64,000 bases of DNA, taken from contig NZ_QMEV01000001.1 of the NCBI RefSeq assembly GCF_003284935.1, positions 149,702 through 213,701 of the forward strand. Reading direction: 5' to 3'. The stretch comes from Mycobacterium colombiense (GTDB taxonomy: Bacteria > Actinomycetota > Actinomycetes > Mycobacteriales > Mycobacteriaceae). Under the pieces are notes generated by a model that saw only the letters and a list, made by a program, of their open reading frames with translations, searched no databases and was not told where the DNA came from. Both the position numbers and the translations under genes were made by a program. Each line of letters starts with the position of its first letter. Position 1 is the first letter of the stretch. Of the stretch, positions 50,101 through 60,681 are shown piece by piece.

Positions 50101-52006
50101 CGAGGCGGCCCTGCCAGATCGCGGTGACCGCGTCGGCGAACCGCTCGGCCATCTCGTCGCGCTCGGCTTGCGTCGAGGCCAGCCGGACGGTCGGGTGCGG
50201 TGAGATCTTGAACTGGTAGATCCACACCGGCAGCCCATCGGACCGCTCGACCGTGAACGGGCGCTCCTCGAGCACCACCACGCCCATGCTCTGCAGCATC
50301 GGCAACAGCTGGCTCAGCGAGGCGGTGCGTCCGCCCAGGAACCAGGTCAGCTGGGCGGACCCGTCGTCGTTCTCGGTGAACACCAGCTTGACCGAGTTGT
50401 CTTGCAGCGCATTGATGATCGCGATGTGATCGATGGCGTCGGCCGGGGTGACGGCCTGCTTGTAGACCTCGGAGAAGGCGGCCGCGTAGTACTCGGCGTC
50501 GGCATGTCCCACCGAACCTTCCGCAGCGGCGGTGATGAGCCGGTCGGCCCACGTCCGCGCCGCTTCGCTGAGCAGCGCCTGAATGCGGATCCGATTGCCT
50601 TCGGAGACGTCGACCGGCGCGGCGTCGGGGCCTTCGGACGGCAACCGGACCATGAAATGCATAAGGGCCCATGGCGATTCGCTGACCCGGGCGGTGAATT
50701 CCAGCCGGGTGCCGCCGAATTCGTGCACCAGGATGTCCTCGATCTGCAGGCGCACCGCCGTGGTGTAGCGGTCACGCGGCAGATACACCAGGCAGGAAAC
50801 GAAGTACTGCAGGCGGTCGGCGCGCAGGAACAGCAACGCGTTTCGTTGCGGGCCCAGGTCCACCACCGCCTTGGCCATCGCCAGCAGCCGTTCGGCGCTG
50901 AGCGTGAACAGCTCCGAGCGGGGAACGGTCTGGATGACGTCGAGCAGCAGCTGACCCGGGTGGATCGGGTCGCTGTCGGCCATTGCCAGCGCCTCGCGGA
51001 CCCGGCGGGAGATCGTCGGGATCTCCAGGACGTCGGCGTTCATGGCGGCCACCGTGAACAGCCCGACGAAGCGATGCTCGATCACGGCGCCGTCGACGTA
51101 TTCGCGGACCGCGATGGCATACGGGTAGGCGCCGTAGCGCAGGTAGCTGCCCACCACGGATTGCGCCAGGACCAGCAGCCTGTTTTCATCGGTCAGCCGG
51201 GGGCGCGAGCCGGTGCGGGTCCGCAGGACGCCGAGCCCGGGTGACCCGTCGCCGGAGACCTGGCCGTCGTGCACGTGGCAGCGCTGATAGCCGAGCAGGA
51301 GGAAGTTGCCGTTGCCCAGCCAGCGCAGCAGCGCCGCCACGTCGTCGCGGTCGGGGGCCGCGAAGTGCTCGTCGCTGTTGGCCTCGACCCGGCCGGCCAG
51401 GTCGTCCAGCGCCGCGATCAGGGTCGCGGCGTCGCTGGCGACCTGTTGGACGTCGGCGAGGACCTTCGGCAGCAGCCGTTCGACCTCGGTGAGCCCCTTG
51501 CTGTCCACCGACGGCAGCAGCTGCACGTGGATCCACGCCTCGCCCTCGTATTGCGATGCGCCCTCGGCTTTCGCCTGCACGCGCAGCAGGTCGCCCTCGG
51601 GGCTGCGCCGCACGTCGAACACCGGCGTCATGATCGCCGTGTACGGGACGCCGAGCCGGTGCAGCAGCACCGTGACCGAATCCATCAGCATGCCGCCGTG
51701 GTCGGTGACCACTTGCAGCGCGGGCCCGAACCCGGCGGGGTCTTCGGCCGGATACACCGCGACGCGGCTTTCGCCGGCGGGCCGGTGCAGGCCGAGGCGA
51801 TAGTGGGCGCCCAGCATGGCCGGCGTCACGATCGCCGCGGGCACGGTCAGGTCGATGGGCGTGGTTTCCGCGCCGCCGGAGTCGTCGCTATGCGGACCGC
51901 GATAGCTCTCTACGTAGGCCCTCGAGATCCACTCGGGAATGTCTCGCTGCTGGGTGAAGGTCGTCCACGGCTCGAGATCCTGTCTGGCTCCGGGATCGAT
52001 CGTCAT
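47156..52006 (-). CDS. gdh: NAD-specific glutamate dehydrogenase, 180-kDa class
   Basis: 1616 residues. It oxidises glutamate to 2-oxoglutarate and ammonia. N-terminal ACT-like and regulatory regions occupy the first 700 or so residues. The catalytic core has the Lys-containing region [16 protein letters not shown] and [15 protein letters not shown] around 800-850. The C-terminal domain is unique to this class. ATG 52006 ([12 protein letters not shown]) is preferred over TTG 52021, with GGGAGC upstream. It begins the gdh-thioesterase-Rv2474c group. In mycobacteria GarA is a known inhibitor of this enzyme. Confidence 0.96.
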   Translation of the reverse strand: MTIDPGARQDLEPWTTFTQQRDIPEWISRAYVESYRGPHSDDSGGAETTPIDLTVPAAIVTPAMLGAHYRLGLHRPAGESRVAVYPAEDPAGFGPALQVVTDHGGMLMDSVTVLLHRLGVPYTAIMTPVFDVRRSPEGDLLRVQAKAEGASQYEGEAWIHVQLLPSVDSKGLTEVERLLPKVLADVQQVASDAATLIAALDDLAGRVEANSDEHFAAPDRDDVAALLRWLGNGNFLLLGYQRCHVHDGQVSGDGSPGLGVLRTRTGSRPRLTDENRLLVLAQSVVGSYLRYGAYPYAIAVREYVDGAVIEHRFVGLFTVAAMNADVLEIPTISRRVREALAMADSDPIHPGQLLLDVIQTVPRSELFTLSAERLLAMAKAVVDLGPQRNALLFLRADRLQYFVSCLVYLPRDRYTTAVRLQIEDILVHEFGGTRLEFTARVSESPWALMHFMVRLPSEGPDAAPVDVSEGNRIRIQALLSEAARTWADRLITAAAEGSVGHADAEYYAAAFSEVYKQAVTPADAIDHIAIINALQDNSVKLVFTENDDGSAQLTWFLGGRTASLSQLLPMLQSMGVVVLEERPFTVERSDGLPVWIYQFKISPHPTVRLASTQAERDEMAERFADAVTAIWQGRLEIDRFNELVMRAGLRWQQVVLLRAYAKYLRQANFPYSQSYIESVLNEHPSTARSLVALFEALFDPSPDASSGRDAQAAAAAVAADIDALVSLDTDRILRAFASLVQATLRTNYFVTREGSARARNVLAIKLDGQLVDELPLPRPKYEIFVYSPRVEGVHLRFGPVARGGLRWSDRRDDFRTEILGLVKAQAVKNAVIVPVGAKGGFVLKRPPLPTGDAAADRDASRAEGVACYQLFISGLLDVTDNVDHATGKVSPPPEVIRRDGDDAYLVVAADKGTATFSDIANDVAKSYGFWLGDAFASGGSVGYDHKAMGITAKGAWEAVKRHFREMDIDTQAEDFTVVGIGDMSGDVFGNGMLLSKHIRLLAAFDHRHIFLDPDPDASASWEERRRMFDLPRSSWEDYDTSLISAGGGVYSREHKAIPVSPQVREALGIDGSADGVTEMTPPNLIKAILQAPVDLLFNGGIGTYIKAESESDADVGDRANDPVRVNGNQVRAKVIGEGGNLGVTALGRVEFDLAGGRINTDAMDNSAGVDCSDHEVNIKILIDALVTAGKVTPEERKPLLESMTDEVAQLVLADNEEQNDLIGTSRANAASLLPVHARLIQYLVDERGIHRDLEALPTEKEIDRRAEAGLGLTSPELCTLMAHVKLGLKEEMLQTELTEQDVFASRLPLYFPKPLRERFTPEIRTHQLRREIVTTMLINDLVDAAGISYAFRIAEDVGVGSVDAVRTYVATDAIFGIGEIWRRIRTANLPVALSDRLTLDTRRLIDRAARWLLNYRPQPLAVGAEINRFAAKVQALTPRMSEWLRGDDKAIVESEAAEFTSQGAPEDLAYLVAAGLYRFSLLDIIDIGDINDIDAAEVADTYFALMDRLGTDGLLTAVSELPRRDRWHSLARLAIRDDIYASLRSLCFDVLAVGEPDESGEEKIAEWEHLSASRVERARRTLIEIQESGEKDLATLSVAARQIRRMTRTSGRGSSS

Positions 52007-52084
52007 GCCGATAGCTCCCAACTGGCGACGGTGGTCAGCGCGCCCTGTCGTCCCGCGGTGTGCCGGGGCGGGGCAGAGCTGACA

Positions 52085-53761
52085 CTAGTCGCGCGTCAGC
52101 TTGCGGTGGGTCACTCTGTGCGGCCGTGCCGCATCGGCGCCGAGCCGTTCGATCTTGTTCTCCTCGTATGCACCGAAGTTGCCCTCGAACCAGAACCACT
52201 TGGCCTCGTTGTCCTCGTCGCCCTCCCAGGCCAGGATGTGCGTGCAGGTGCGGTCCAGGAACCACCGGTCGTGCGAAATCACCACCGCGCAGCCGGGGAA
52301 TTGCTCGAGGGCGTTCTCCAGCGAACTCAGGGTCTCGACGTCGAGATCGTTGGTGGGCTCGTCGAGCAGGATCAGGTTGCCGCCCTGCTTGAGCGTCAGC
52401 GCGAGGTTGAGCCGGTTGCGCTCGCCGCCGGAGAGCACGCCGGCCGGCTTCTGCTGGTCCGGCCCCTTGAATCCGAACGCCGACACATAGGCCCGCGACG
52501 GCACCTCGGTCTGGCCGACCACGATGTGGTCCAGCCCGTCGGAGACCACTTCCCACACGTTCTTCTTGGGATCGATCCCGGCCCGGGTCTGGTCGACGTA
52601 GCTGAGCTTGACGGTCTCGCCGACCTTGACCGTGCCGCTGTCCGGCTGCTCGAGGCCGACGATGGTCTTGAACAGCGTGGTCTTACCGACCCCGTTGGGA
52701 CCGATGACGCCGACGATGCCGTTGCGCGGCAGGGTGAACGACAGGTCCTTGATGAGGGTGCGGCCGTCGTAGCCCTTGTCGAGATGCTCGACCTCGACCA
52801 CCACATTGCCCAGCCGCGGACCGACCGGGATCTGGATCTCCTCGAAGTCGAGCTTGCGAGTCTTTTCCGCCTCGGCGGCCATCTCCTCGTAGCGCTGCAG
52901 CCGGGCCTTGCTCTTGGCCTGACGCGCCTTGGCCCCGGAGCGCACCCACGCCAGCTCCTCGGTCAACCGCTTCTGCAGTTTGGCGTCCTTGCGGCCCTGG
53001 ACGGCGATCCGCTCGGCCTTCTTCTCCAGGTACGTCGAGTAGTTGCCCTCGTACGGGTAGGCGCGGCCGCGGTCGAGTTCCAGGATCCATTCGGCGACGT
53101 TGTCCAGGAAGTACCGGTCGTGGGTGACCGCCAGGATCGCACCCGCGTAGGACGCGAGGTGCTGCTCGAGCCACTGCACGCTCTCGGCGTCCAGGTGGTT
53201 GGTCGGTTCGTCGAGGAGCAGCAGGTCGGGCTTGGACAGCAGCAGCTTGCACAGCGCGACGCGGCGGCGCTCACCACCGGACAGGTTGGTCACCGGCTCG
53301 TCCGGCGGCGGGCAGCGCAGCGCGTCCATGGCCTGCTCCAGCTGCGAATCGAGGTCCCACGCGTCGGCGTGGTCGAGCTCCTCCTGCAGCCGGCCCATCT
53401 CCTCCATCAGCTCATCGGAGTAGTCGGTGGCCATCAACTCGGCGACCTCGTTGAAGCGGTCGAGCTTCACCTTGATCTCGCCCAGGCCTTCTTCGACGTT
53501 GCCGCGGACGGTCTTTTCCTCGTTCAGCGGCGGCTCCTGCAGCAGGATGCCGACGGTCGCGTCGTTGGCCAGGAAGGCATCACCGTTGTTCGGCTTGTCC
53601 AGGCCCGCCATGATCCGCAAGACGCTCGACTTGCCGGCGCCGTTGGGTCCGACGACACCGATCTTGGCGCCTGGATAGAAGCTCAGTGTGACGTCGTCCA
53701 GGATCACCTTGTCGCCGTGCGCCTTGCGGACCTTTTTCATCGTGTAGATGAACTCAGCCAT
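52085..53761 (-). CDS. ettA: ABC-F translation factor EttA (energy-dependent translational throttle)
   Basis: 558 residues. A twin ATPase that binds the ribosomal E site and gates the first peptide bond according to the ATP/ADP ratio. Two ATP cassettes: Walker A GPNGAGKSS at about 38 and GPNGVGKTT in the second; signatures LSGGERRRVAL and LSGGERNRLNL; the helical linker lies between (about 240-325). There are no membrane helices. ATG 53761. Same length as Rv2477c. Downstream of the ssb paralogue, with a hairpin between. Confidence 0.96.
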   Translation of the reverse strand: MAEFIYTMKKVRKAHGDKVILDDVTLSFYPGAKIGVVGPNGAGKSSVLRIMAGLDKPNNGDAFLANDATVGILLQEPPLNEEKTVRGNVEEGLGEIKVKLDRFNEVAELMATDYSDELMEEMGRLQEELDHADAWDLDSQLEQAMDALRCPPPDEPVTNLSGGERRRVALCKLLLSKPDLLLLDEPTNHLDAESVQWLEQHLASYAGAILAVTHDRYFLDNVAEWILELDRGRAYPYEGNYSTYLEKKAERIAVQGRKDAKLQKRLTEELAWVRSGAKARQAKSKARLQRYEEMAAEAEKTRKLDFEEIQIPVGPRLGNVVVEVEHLDKGYDGRTLIKDLSFTLPRNGIVGVIGPNGVGKTTLFKTIVGLEQPDSGTVKVGETVKLSYVDQTRAGIDPKKNVWEVVSDGLDHIVVGQTEVPSRAYVSAFGFKGPDQQKPAGVLSGGERNRLNLALTLKQGGNLILLDEPTNDLDVETLSSLENALEQFPGCAVVISHDRWFLDRTCTHILAWEGDEDNEAKWFWFEGNFGAYEENKIERLGADAARPHRVTHRKLTRD

Positions 53762-53820
53762 GCCGCGGTTGTGCCTTTCTGGTTTGCGAAGTGATCTCGC
53801 GGACCATCCTAGGCATCGCC

Positions 53821-53840
53821 CGGCGGCGGCAGCGCCGCCG
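53821..53840 (-). terminator. GC-rich hairpin after the ssb paralogue
   Basis: Arms 53821-53828 and 53833-53840 form an 8-bp stem with a 4-nt loop immediately after the ssb stop at 53841, before the ettA start at 53761. It probably ends ssb transcription. Confidence 0.5.
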
Positions 53841-54320
53841 CTAAGCGGTCAGCGGCAGCGGCCCGGTGTCGGCGGGCTCGGCGTCACCGGCGGCGGCGTC
53901 CTCACCAGCGGCGTCGGACGCATCCGCCGGCGATGCGGTGGCCTCGGCGGCAGCCGGACCGGTGTAGCCCGGGCGCTCGATGCGCACAATCGCGCGGGAC
54001 ACATCGGGCCCGACCGCGGTGGCGCGCATCTCCAGCGACGACCGGCGGTTGCCGTCGCGGTCCTCGTATTCGCTGGTGTACACGTGGCCCACCACGATCA
54101 CCGGAGCGCCCTTGCCCAACGCGGCACCCACGCCGGTGACCAACTTGCCCCAGCAGTTGACGTTGATGAACAGCGAATTGCCGGGCTCCCAGCCGCCGTC
54201 GGCCGTGCGGCGCCGGGAATTGCTGGCGACGCGGAACTTGATGACTTCCTGGGTGCCGACCTGTCGACGTTCGGGGTTGTTGACGATGTGACCGACGACG
54301 GTGAGCGAAGTTTCGAACAT
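53841..54320 (-). CDS. Single-stranded DNA-binding protein paralogue
   Basis: 159 residues. An OB-fold SSB domain at 1-105 (MFETSLTVVGHIVNNPERRQ ... WGKLVTGVGAALGKGAPVIVVGHVYTSEYEDRDGN), then an Ala/Asp/Glu-rich acidic tail without the usual DDDIPF tip (ends PLPLTA). M. tuberculosis has the same second SSB-like gene, Rv2478c, at this position. ATG 54320; the frame to 54413 is not conserved. The lack of the interaction tip suggests a specialised role. Confidence 0.9.
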   Translation of the reverse strand: MFETSLTVVGHIVNNPERRQVGTQEVIKFRVASNSRRRTADGGWEPGNSLFINVNCWGKLVTGVGAALGKGAPVIVVGHVYTSEYEDRDGNRRSSLEMRATAVGPDVSRAIVRIERPGYTGPAAAEATASPADASDAAGEDAAAGDAEPADTGPLPLTA

Positions 54321-54440
54321 GGGCTGATCCCTTCTCGATTGCATTGGGTATGGCTGCCAGTAGGCCCGGCGCCACCGACGAATGCCGCGGGGAACGCCCC
54401 GGAGAGGGGCCATCGCTGTGGAAGGACGCGTGACTGTGGA

Positions 54441-56501
54441 TCAATCGGGGTCGGCCGGGCCCGGCCGCTGGGCCGTCTCGCCCCGTGCCAGCTGCGCCAG
54501 CATCGCGTTGTAGGCCACCAGCTCGGCATCGTCGTCGCGTTCGGCGGCCCGGTCCAACCGCCTGGCGGTGCGACGATCGCTGCGCGCCCACTGGATGAGC
54601 AGCGCGAGCATCACGATCACCAGGGGAAACTCCCCCGCCGCCCAGGCGATGCCCCCGCCGAGCCGCTGATCACCCAGCAGGTCGGTGTGCCAGCTCAGAT
54701 CGAGCGACCGGTAGTAGTCGGCGCCGAGCACCTTCTTGGTGCCCATCAGCACCACCCCGAAGAAGGCGTGCAGCGGCAGCGAGGCGAACACCACCGCCAC
54801 CTTGGCCAGCGGCGGGATCGGTCGCGGCGTCGGATCCACCCCGATCACCACCCAATAGAACAGATAGCCGCTCAGCAGGAAGTGCACGTTCATCGCCAGG
54901 TGCCCGGCGTGGCTGCTCGCGGTGACGTCGAAGAGGTTCGACAGATACAGCCCGTAGAACCCGGCGACGAACAGCACGGTGGCCACCACCGGGTTGGTGA
55001 GGAACCGGGAGACGCGGCTGTGCAGCGCCGCCAGCAGCCATTCCCGCATGCCCGGCGGATCGTCACGGCCGGCCGCGGGCAGCGCCCGCAGCGCCAGCGT
55101 GACCGGCGCGCCCAGCACCAGCAGGATCGGGATCAGCATCGACAGGCACATGTGGACCACCATGTGCATGCTGAACATCGCCGGCATGTAGCGTCCGACG
55201 CCCGACGACGTCGCGAACAACAACACCAGGCAGCCGAGCAGCCAGGAGACGGTCCGGCCGGGCGGCCAGTTGTCGCCGCGGCGGCGCAGCCGCACCAACG
55301 CGGCCGCATACAGTGCGGCGAAGACGACGGCCGCCGACCCGAAGATCAGGTCGAAGCGCCAATCGAACAGGATGCGCGCCAGAGTGGGTGGTCCGTCGAA
55401 GTCGTACCCGATCTCGGCTTCGGGGATCGACGGCAACCGGGCCGGGGGCGGTGGCGGCGGGGTGCGGCCCAGCCCGACGGCGATGCCGAACGTGAGGCCG
55501 AAGACGGCGGCCTCGATCAGCGTCAACCGCAACAGCGCGCCACGCCCGCGCGCTGGACTCGAATCCGCTTGCAGCGCAGCCACACTCACGCGTCGCTGGC
55601 GCCAGCCCAGCACGCCCAGCAGGCACAGCGCGACGAACTTTGCGGTGACCAGCCGCCCATAGTCGGTGCTCAGCAGGTCGGAAGGCTGCACGCGGACCAG
55701 CGCGTTGACCAGCCCGCTCACCGCCATCGCCACCCAACACCACAACGCGATCATCGAGAAACGCGGGGCAGCCAGCCCGAGGTGACCGCCGCCCCGCAGG
55801 GCGTGGGCGAGCAGGGCGAGCAGGCCACCGGCCCACAGGCTGGCGGCGACCAGGTGGATCAACAGGCCGTTGGTGGCCAGGTCGTGCGAACCCCCGGCCG
55901 ACGAATGACCGGTCAGCCCAAGGGGAATCAGCGTCGCCACCGACGCGGCGGCCAGCACCGGCGTCCACGACCAGCGCAGCACCGCCAGGCTCGCCACCGT
56001 GATCACCGCGGCCAGGATCGCGGTCCAGCGCCAGGCCGAGGCGTTGGTGATCAGGCCCGCCAGCGACCACATCCGCGCCGGGGGGATGTCGGCGACGGCG
56101 TGGCCGGACACGTCGGAGATGGTCAACGGGACCAGCAGCGCGGCGCACACCGCCCACACCCCCGACGCCACCGTCCCCAGCCGAAGCGCCCGGTAGCCGT
56201 CGGCGTCGAGGACACCGCTGCGCTGCGGGGGCACCAGGAACGCGGCGAACAGGAACGCGCCGACGGCGAGCACCGCGCCGATCTCGCCCGCCGCGCGCAC
56301 GAACGGCAGCCCCAGCGTGGTTACCGGGCCCGGGTCGGGCAGGCCCGTCACGGTCAGCGCGCTGGCCAGCGAGAGGGCCCCGATGCCGGCGGCGGTGCAG
56401 CCCGCAAGCACAGCCACCCCAGCCAGCACCGGCCACACCAGCGTGCGGCGCTGGGCGGGGGCCTCGGCCGAGGCCGTGCCGGCCGGTGGGGCGACGGTCA
56501 T
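54441..56501 (-). CDS. CopD-CtaG fusion membrane protein (copper/cytochrome oxidase assembly)
   Basis: 686 residues with about 15 hydrophobic segments. The N-terminal half has a CopD-like copper-uptake region (about 145-330: ATNGLLIHLVAASLWAGGLLALLAH), and the C-terminal half is a CtaG-type cytochrome oxidase assembly domain (MFSMHMVVHMCLSMLIPILLVLGAP, with conserved His). Role inferred: copper delivery to the haem-copper oxidase. ATG 56501 (MTVAPPAGTAS); the open frame further upstream lies in plsB2. It resembles Rv0102; M. tuberculosis has an IS6110 copy near this position, from memory. Confidence 0.88.
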   Translation of the reverse strand: MTVAPPAGTASAEAPAQRRTLVWPVLAGVAVLAGCTAAGIGALSLASALTVTGLPDPGPVTTLGLPFVRAAGEIGAVLAVGAFLFAAFLVPPQRSGVLDADGYRALRLGTVASGVWAVCAALLVPLTISDVSGHAVADIPPARMWSLAGLITNASAWRWTAILAAVITVASLAVLRWSWTPVLAAASVATLIPLGLTGHSSAGGSHDLATNGLLIHLVAASLWAGGLLALLAHALRGGGHLGLAAPRFSMIALWCWVAMAVSGLVNALVRVQPSDLLSTDYGRLVTAKFVALCLLGVLGWRQRRVSVAALQADSSPARGRGALLRLTLIEAAVFGLTFGIAVGLGRTPPPPPPARLPSIPEAEIGYDFDGPPTLARILFDWRFDLIFGSAAVVFAALYAAALVRLRRRGDNWPPGRTVSWLLGCLVLLFATSSGVGRYMPAMFSMHMVVHMCLSMLIPILLVLGAPVTLALRALPAAGRDDPPGMREWLLAALHSRVSRFLTNPVVATVLFVAGFYGLYLSNLFDVTASSHAGHLAMNVHFLLSGYLFYWVVIGVDPTPRPIPPLAKVAVVFASLPLHAFFGVVLMGTKKVLGADYYRSLDLSWHTDLLGDQRLGGGIAWAAGEFPLVIVMLALLIQWARSDRRTARRLDRAAERDDDAELVAYNAMLAQLARGETAQRPGPADPD

Positions 56502-56530
56502 ACGTCCAGGGTATGGGCGGGCCCGACCGG

Positions 56531-58885
56531 CTACCGAGTCTGGCTGTCCAGAAGGTCCTGACGCGCCTTGGCCTCGCGGGCCACGAACTGATCGCGCGCG
56601 ATCCGTCCGACGTAGTCGAGGTCCCGCAGGATGTCGCGCAGCTCGTGCAGGAACGCGCGTCGCCTTTCGGCCAGGTCCGGCGCGGGCGCGATCAGGTCCT
56701 GATCCTCGACGACCTGGCGTGCGGTGGCGAACAGCAGCGTCGAGACCGATTCGCTGCTGCGGATCCGGGTCTGCGCCACATACTGCCTGCCGACGCCCAA
56801 CGCCAGGTCCGTCAGTTCCTTGGGTCCGATGTCCGCCGGCGCGTCGCGCAGCACGTCGGCGACGATCTCGTAGGCCTCGAAGAACACCCGCAGCATCGCG
56901 TCCGCCATCAGCGGACGCTTGGCGAACAACAGCGCGTCGATCTCGTCGCCCCCGGCGGCGACGTGGGCTTCCCAATTGTTGTGCCAGGCCATCTCTTCGG
57001 CGATGTTGTCCCGGAATGTCGCCGAGTCGGCGAAGTAGAAGTCGAACTTCAGCAGATCGCGCAGCCGCATCGCCTGCGCCCAGAACGCGGCCATGCGGTC
57101 GCCGTCGGCGTGGCGGGCATGTGCCAGGGCAAGCTCGACGATCGAGGTCTCCAGGAAGGCGTGGATCACCGAGTTGCGGTAGAAGGCCGCGGCGTGCTGT
57201 TCTTCGGGCGCGATGCGCCACACCGGTTCGCGGCCGCCGTCGACCCGGGTGATGGGATGTCCGTTGGACAACGCGTCGACGGCCGCGCGCACCCCGTCGT
57301 GCGTGCGCAACCGCAACGCGCTGGTGGACATCGGATTGTGTTTGCGTTCCAGGTAATCCAACGAATCCTGCAGGGTGTGGTGCAGCTGGCCGAGGGTCAG
57401 CGCCGCCCCGCGCGTGGTGAGCAGCAGCGCGCACACCAGACCCGTCGCCGTCACCGGCGTCGCCTGCAGGATCCGCCAGGCGACCTCGAACGATATCTTT
57501 TGCAGCGCAAGGCGTTTGGCATCAGGATCCTGGGCCACCGGGCCGTGGGGGGCGCCCAGGTAGTGGCGCATCGACACGGCTTCGGGGAAGCGGACGTAGA
57601 TCTTGCCGTAGTTGCGTTCGCCCTGCGCCCGGATGAAGTTGTACAACCAGCCCACGCCCTCGGGTGTCTTCTCACCGCCGCGGGCGTAGGCGGCGTATTC
57701 CGCGGTCTCGTGCAGCTGGTCAAAGCTGATCGAGACCGGTTGTAGCAGAATGTCTTCGCTGCGGCCATCCAGGTAGGCGTCGGCGACGTAGGCCAGCAGC
57801 CCGAGCTTGGGCGGCAGCATTTTGCCGGTGCGCGAGCGGGTGCCCTCGATGGACCAGCTGAGGTTGAACCGCTTTTCGACGATATAGCCGACGTATTCGC
57901 GCAGCACGTACTTGTAGAGCTGGTCGTTGCCGATGTTGCGGCGGATGAAGATGACCCCGGATCGCCGCAACAGCGGCCCCATGGCGCCGAAAGACAGGTT
58001 GATACCGGCGAACACGTGCACCGGCGGTAACCGGTTCTCCTGCATGGCCACCGGCACCACCGCACCATCGATGTAGGACCGGTGCGAGAACAACAGCACC
58101 GCCGGGTGGGCTTCCAAGCCGGTCCGCATCGCCGCGACCTGATACTCGTCGTAGTCGATTTCGGGATCGAAGCCGCGGCTGATCATCCGGCCCAGAACAG
58201 AGACCAGGTCCACCGACGCCCGGCTCCACCCGGTGGCGAGTTCGTCGAGCATCTTTCCGGCTTCCTCGACGGTGGCGCCGGGAATTTTCGCCAGGCCGCC
58301 GCGAAACCGGTTGGAGGCCAAGATCTCCGGCTTCACCAGTCGCGGGGACTTGTACTGCGGCCCGAGGATTCGATACTCGACGCGTTCCATCGCCAAGATG
58401 GCGCGGCGGATCACGAATTGGGCGAAGTCGTATCGGTCATCTCCGACGGTGGTGTCGCGCCATTGCCGGCGCAGCTCGGAGACCGTCGCGGCCTCGCCGG
58501 CCACCACCCGGGCCCGCTGGGGCGCGGTACGCACGATCCGTTCTTGCTGGCGCTGGTTGGGATGGTACGGATCCCGACCGGGCAGCAGTCCGGCCAGCTT
58601 GGCCACGCGGCCGCGATCTGGCTCCGGCAGCCAGAACACCCGCACCGGCACGATCGCACGGTCTTCCCGCGATTCGAGCTGTTCGGCCAGCGCCGTCATC
58701 ACTTCCGGCGGCGCGTCGAGCGCCGGCAGTTTGATCAGGTCGAAATTCGCTCCCGGGTGTCCGGCGCGCTGTTGATCCATCCACGCCGTCACCAGGTCCA
58801 TCTCGACCGGCGAGGTCATCGACGCCAATATCAGCGAGTCTGTCCCGGCAAGGATGGCGCTGGTATCCGCGGCCGGTTCCGTCAC
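56531..58885 (-). CDS. plsB2: Glycerol-3-phosphate 1-acyltransferase
   Basis: 784 residues. It acylates sn-glycerol 3-phosphate at C1, the first step of phospholipid and triacylglycerol synthesis. The HX4D block is [12 protein letters not shown] near residue 268, with the substrate-binding block in [12 protein letters not shown] and the GTRSRTGK region about 50 and 80 residues later. GTG 58885 overlaps the plsC stop by 4 bp (GTGA). Orthologue of Rv2482c. It is last in the WS/DGAT-plsC-plsB2 operon. Confidence 0.96.
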   Translation of the reverse strand: MTEPAADTSAILAGTDSLILASMTSPVEMDLVTAWMDQQRAGHPGANFDLIKLPALDAPPEVMTALAEQLESREDRAIVPVRVFWLPEPDRGRVAKLAGLLPGRDPYHPNQRQQERIVRTAPQRARVVAGEAATVSELRRQWRDTTVGDDRYDFAQFVIRRAILAMERVEYRILGPQYKSPRLVKPEILASNRFRGGLAKIPGATVEEAGKMLDELATGWSRASVDLVSVLGRMISRGFDPEIDYDEYQVAAMRTGLEAHPAVLLFSHRSYIDGAVVPVAMQENRLPPVHVFAGINLSFGAMGPLLRRSGVIFIRRNIGNDQLYKYVLREYVGYIVEKRFNLSWSIEGTRSRTGKMLPPKLGLLAYVADAYLDGRSEDILLQPVSISFDQLHETAEYAAYARGGEKTPEGVGWLYNFIRAQGERNYGKIYVRFPEAVSMRHYLGAPHGPVAQDPDAKRLALQKISFEVAWRILQATPVTATGLVCALLLTTRGAALTLGQLHHTLQDSLDYLERKHNPMSTSALRLRTHDGVRAAVDALSNGHPITRVDGGREPVWRIAPEEQHAAAFYRNSVIHAFLETSIVELALAHARHADGDRMAAFWAQAMRLRDLLKFDFYFADSATFRDNIAEEMAWHNNWEAHVAAGGDEIDALLFAKRPLMADAMLRVFFEAYEIVADVLRDAPADIGPKELTDLALGVGRQYVAQTRIRSSESVSTLLFATARQVVEDQDLIAPAPDLAERRRAFLHELRDILRDLDYVGRIARDQFVAREAKARQDLLDSQTR

Positions 58886-60681
58886 GGATGCCCTCGGTGC
58901 GCCGATTCCGGCGACTCGGCGTTGCCGGCCGCCCCCTTGGACGCGGGCCGTTGCACCTCGCCGTCGTTGAGGGCGGCCTGGGATTCATGCGGGGTTGCCT
59001 TGGGCGCCTTGGCTTTCGGCGCGGCCTTCTTGGCAGGTTGCTTCTTCGCTGGGGCCTTCTTCGCCGGCGCCTTCTTCGCGGGGGCCTTCTTCGCCGGCGC
59101 CTTCTTCGCGGGCGCCTTCTTCGCCGGCGCCTTGGCGGTCCGGTTCTGCGCCTTTTCGGCCGCCTTCTTCTCGGCGTACAGGTCGACCTCGGGCAATTCG
59201 TCGACGGGCCAGTTGGCGAGCGTATCCAGGTAGAGCTGGCGGACTTCGGCGATGCGGTCCGACAGCGTGTGAAGCGTCCAGTCCTGCACCGAGATCGGCG
59301 GAAACACCGCGACGTCGACGGTGCCCGGATTGATGACCGTCGAGTTCCGGGCGGCAACGAGCTCGGCGTTGCGGATCACGATCGGAACGATCGGGATGCC
59401 CGCGGCCATCGCGAGACGAAATGGTCCCTTCTTGAAGGGGCCGACCTCAGTGGTGTCCAGCCGGGTACCCTCCGGCGCCATCACAATGGAAAGCCCGTTC
59501 TTGGCTCTATCTTCGACCGTGCGCATCGTCTCCAGCGCCGAGGCCGAATCGTCTCGGTCGATGAACACACCGTCCAGCGCCTTGCCGAGCAGGGCCATGA
59601 TCGGATTCTTTTGCAATTCCTTCTTGGCGACGGCAACCCAGTTGTCATTCACCAGCGCACCGGCGATGACCGGATCAACCTGGTTGCGATGGTTGTAGAT
59701 GAAAACCGCCGGCCGTTGGGCGGTCAGATTCTCTTTCCCGACGACACTGAGATGCACTCCCGTGGTCGCCAGCACGGTGTTGGAAAAAATGGAAGTAAAG
59801 AAGTTGGCGCCCCGCCGCCGGCTACCGGTCAGCACACCCATTGCCACCGCGCCGGCCCCGACGGGGACAATCGAGCCGAGCCCGGCAAGGGTGCGCACCT
59901 GCCGCCGCAGACCGACCGGACCGCGGCTGCTGAATCTCAGGATCGGCCAACCGCGGCGCTTGGCGACCGCCGCCATTTTCCCCTCGGGGTTCGTCGGCCT
60001 CGGGTTGCCGACCAGGTACATCAGGGCGACGTCCTCGTCACCGTCGGCGTAGAAGTAGCTGTCCTTGAGATCGATGCCATGCTCGGCGGCAAAGCGTTGC
60101 ACCGCAGCGGCTTTGCCCGGCCCCCACAGGATCGGCTTCTCGACGCCCCCGGTGAGCATGCCGTCCTCGGTGGTCTCGAACTTGTTGGTCAGCATGTTGG
60201 GGATGCCGAGGAACCGCGCGACCGGATTGACCTGGATGGTCAGCGCCGACGAGCTGAGCACGACGGTGTGGCCGCGGGCCATGTGGGCGCGGACCAGATC
60301 CCGCATCTCCGGGTAGATCCGGGATTCGATGCGCTGGACGAACATTCGCTCGCCGATCTCTTCCAGGTCGTCGAGCAATCTGCCCGTCAGCGCGGCGGCA
60401 GCCTTGCCGATGAGGTCCTCGAACTCGATACGGCCCAGGGTGTGGCTGAGGCCGGCCTGCACCATCCCGAGCAGCTCACCAACGCCCATGTCGCGGCGCA
60501 GCAGCCGTTCCTGGGTCAGGATGACCGCGGTGAACCCGGCGACCAGCGTGCCGTCCAGGTCGAAGAAGGCGCCGATCTGCGGTCCCGCGGGGCTGGCCAT
60601 GATCTCGGCCACCGACCCGGGCAACCGCATGTCCGTTCCGGCCGTTTCGCCCTTGTCCCCCTGCTGCTTCGAGGCGCTCAT
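58882..60681 (-). CDS. plsC: Bifunctional HAD phosphatase / 1-acylglycerol-3-phosphate acyltransferase
   Basis: 599 residues. An N-terminal HAD (SerB-like) phosphatase domain has [11 protein letters not shown] near 39-49; the middle acyltransferase domain has [10 protein letters not shown] (HX4D) near 331 and PEGTR near 407; the tail is a Lys/Ala repeat. It would make phosphatidic acid, and the phosphatase domain may act on the same or a related substrate. ATG 60681 overlaps the WS/DGAT stop by 4 bp. Orthologue of Rv2483c. Confidence 0.94.
   Translation of the reverse strand: MSASKQQGDKGETAGTDMRLPGSVAEIMASPAGPQIGAFFDLDGTLVAGFTAVILTQERLLRRDMGVGELLGMVQAGLSHTLGRIEFEDLIGKAAAALTGRLLDDLEEIGERMFVQRIESRIYPEMRDLVRAHMARGHTVVLSSSALTIQVNPVARFLGIPNMLTNKFETTEDGMLTGGVEKPILWGPGKAAAVQRFAAEHGIDLKDSYFYADGDEDVALMYLVGNPRPTNPEGKMAAVAKRRGWPILRFSSRGPVGLRRQVRTLAGLGSIVPVGAGAVAMGVLTGSRRRGANFFTSIFSNTVLATTGVHLSVVGKENLTAQRPAVFIYNHRNQVDPVIAGALVNDNWVAVAKKELQKNPIMALLGKALDGVFIDRDDSASALETMRTVEDRAKNGLSIVMAPEGTRLDTTEVGPFKKGPFRLAMAAGIPIVPIVIRNAELVAARNSTVINPGTVDVAVFPPISVQDWTLHTLSDRIAEVRQLYLDTLANWPVDELPEVDLYAEKKAAEKAQNRTAKAPAKKAPAKKAPAKKAPAKKAPAKKAPAKKQPAKKAAPKAKAPKATPHESQAALNDGEVQRPASKGAAGNAESPESAHRGHP
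59041..59130 (-). repeat. 15-bp tandem repeats encoding a PAKKA tail in plsC
   Basis: About six imperfect 15-bp copies encode P-A-K-K-A repeats, like the basic tails of mycobacterial HupB. The repeat is in frame and is expected to vary in number between strains. Confidence 0.85.

Noticed and set aside
53748..56561. 937-residue plus-strand frame opposite ssb and the CopD-CtaG gene
   Set aside because: It is Gln/Arg/His-rich antisense sequence of a membrane protein gene, with no domain.
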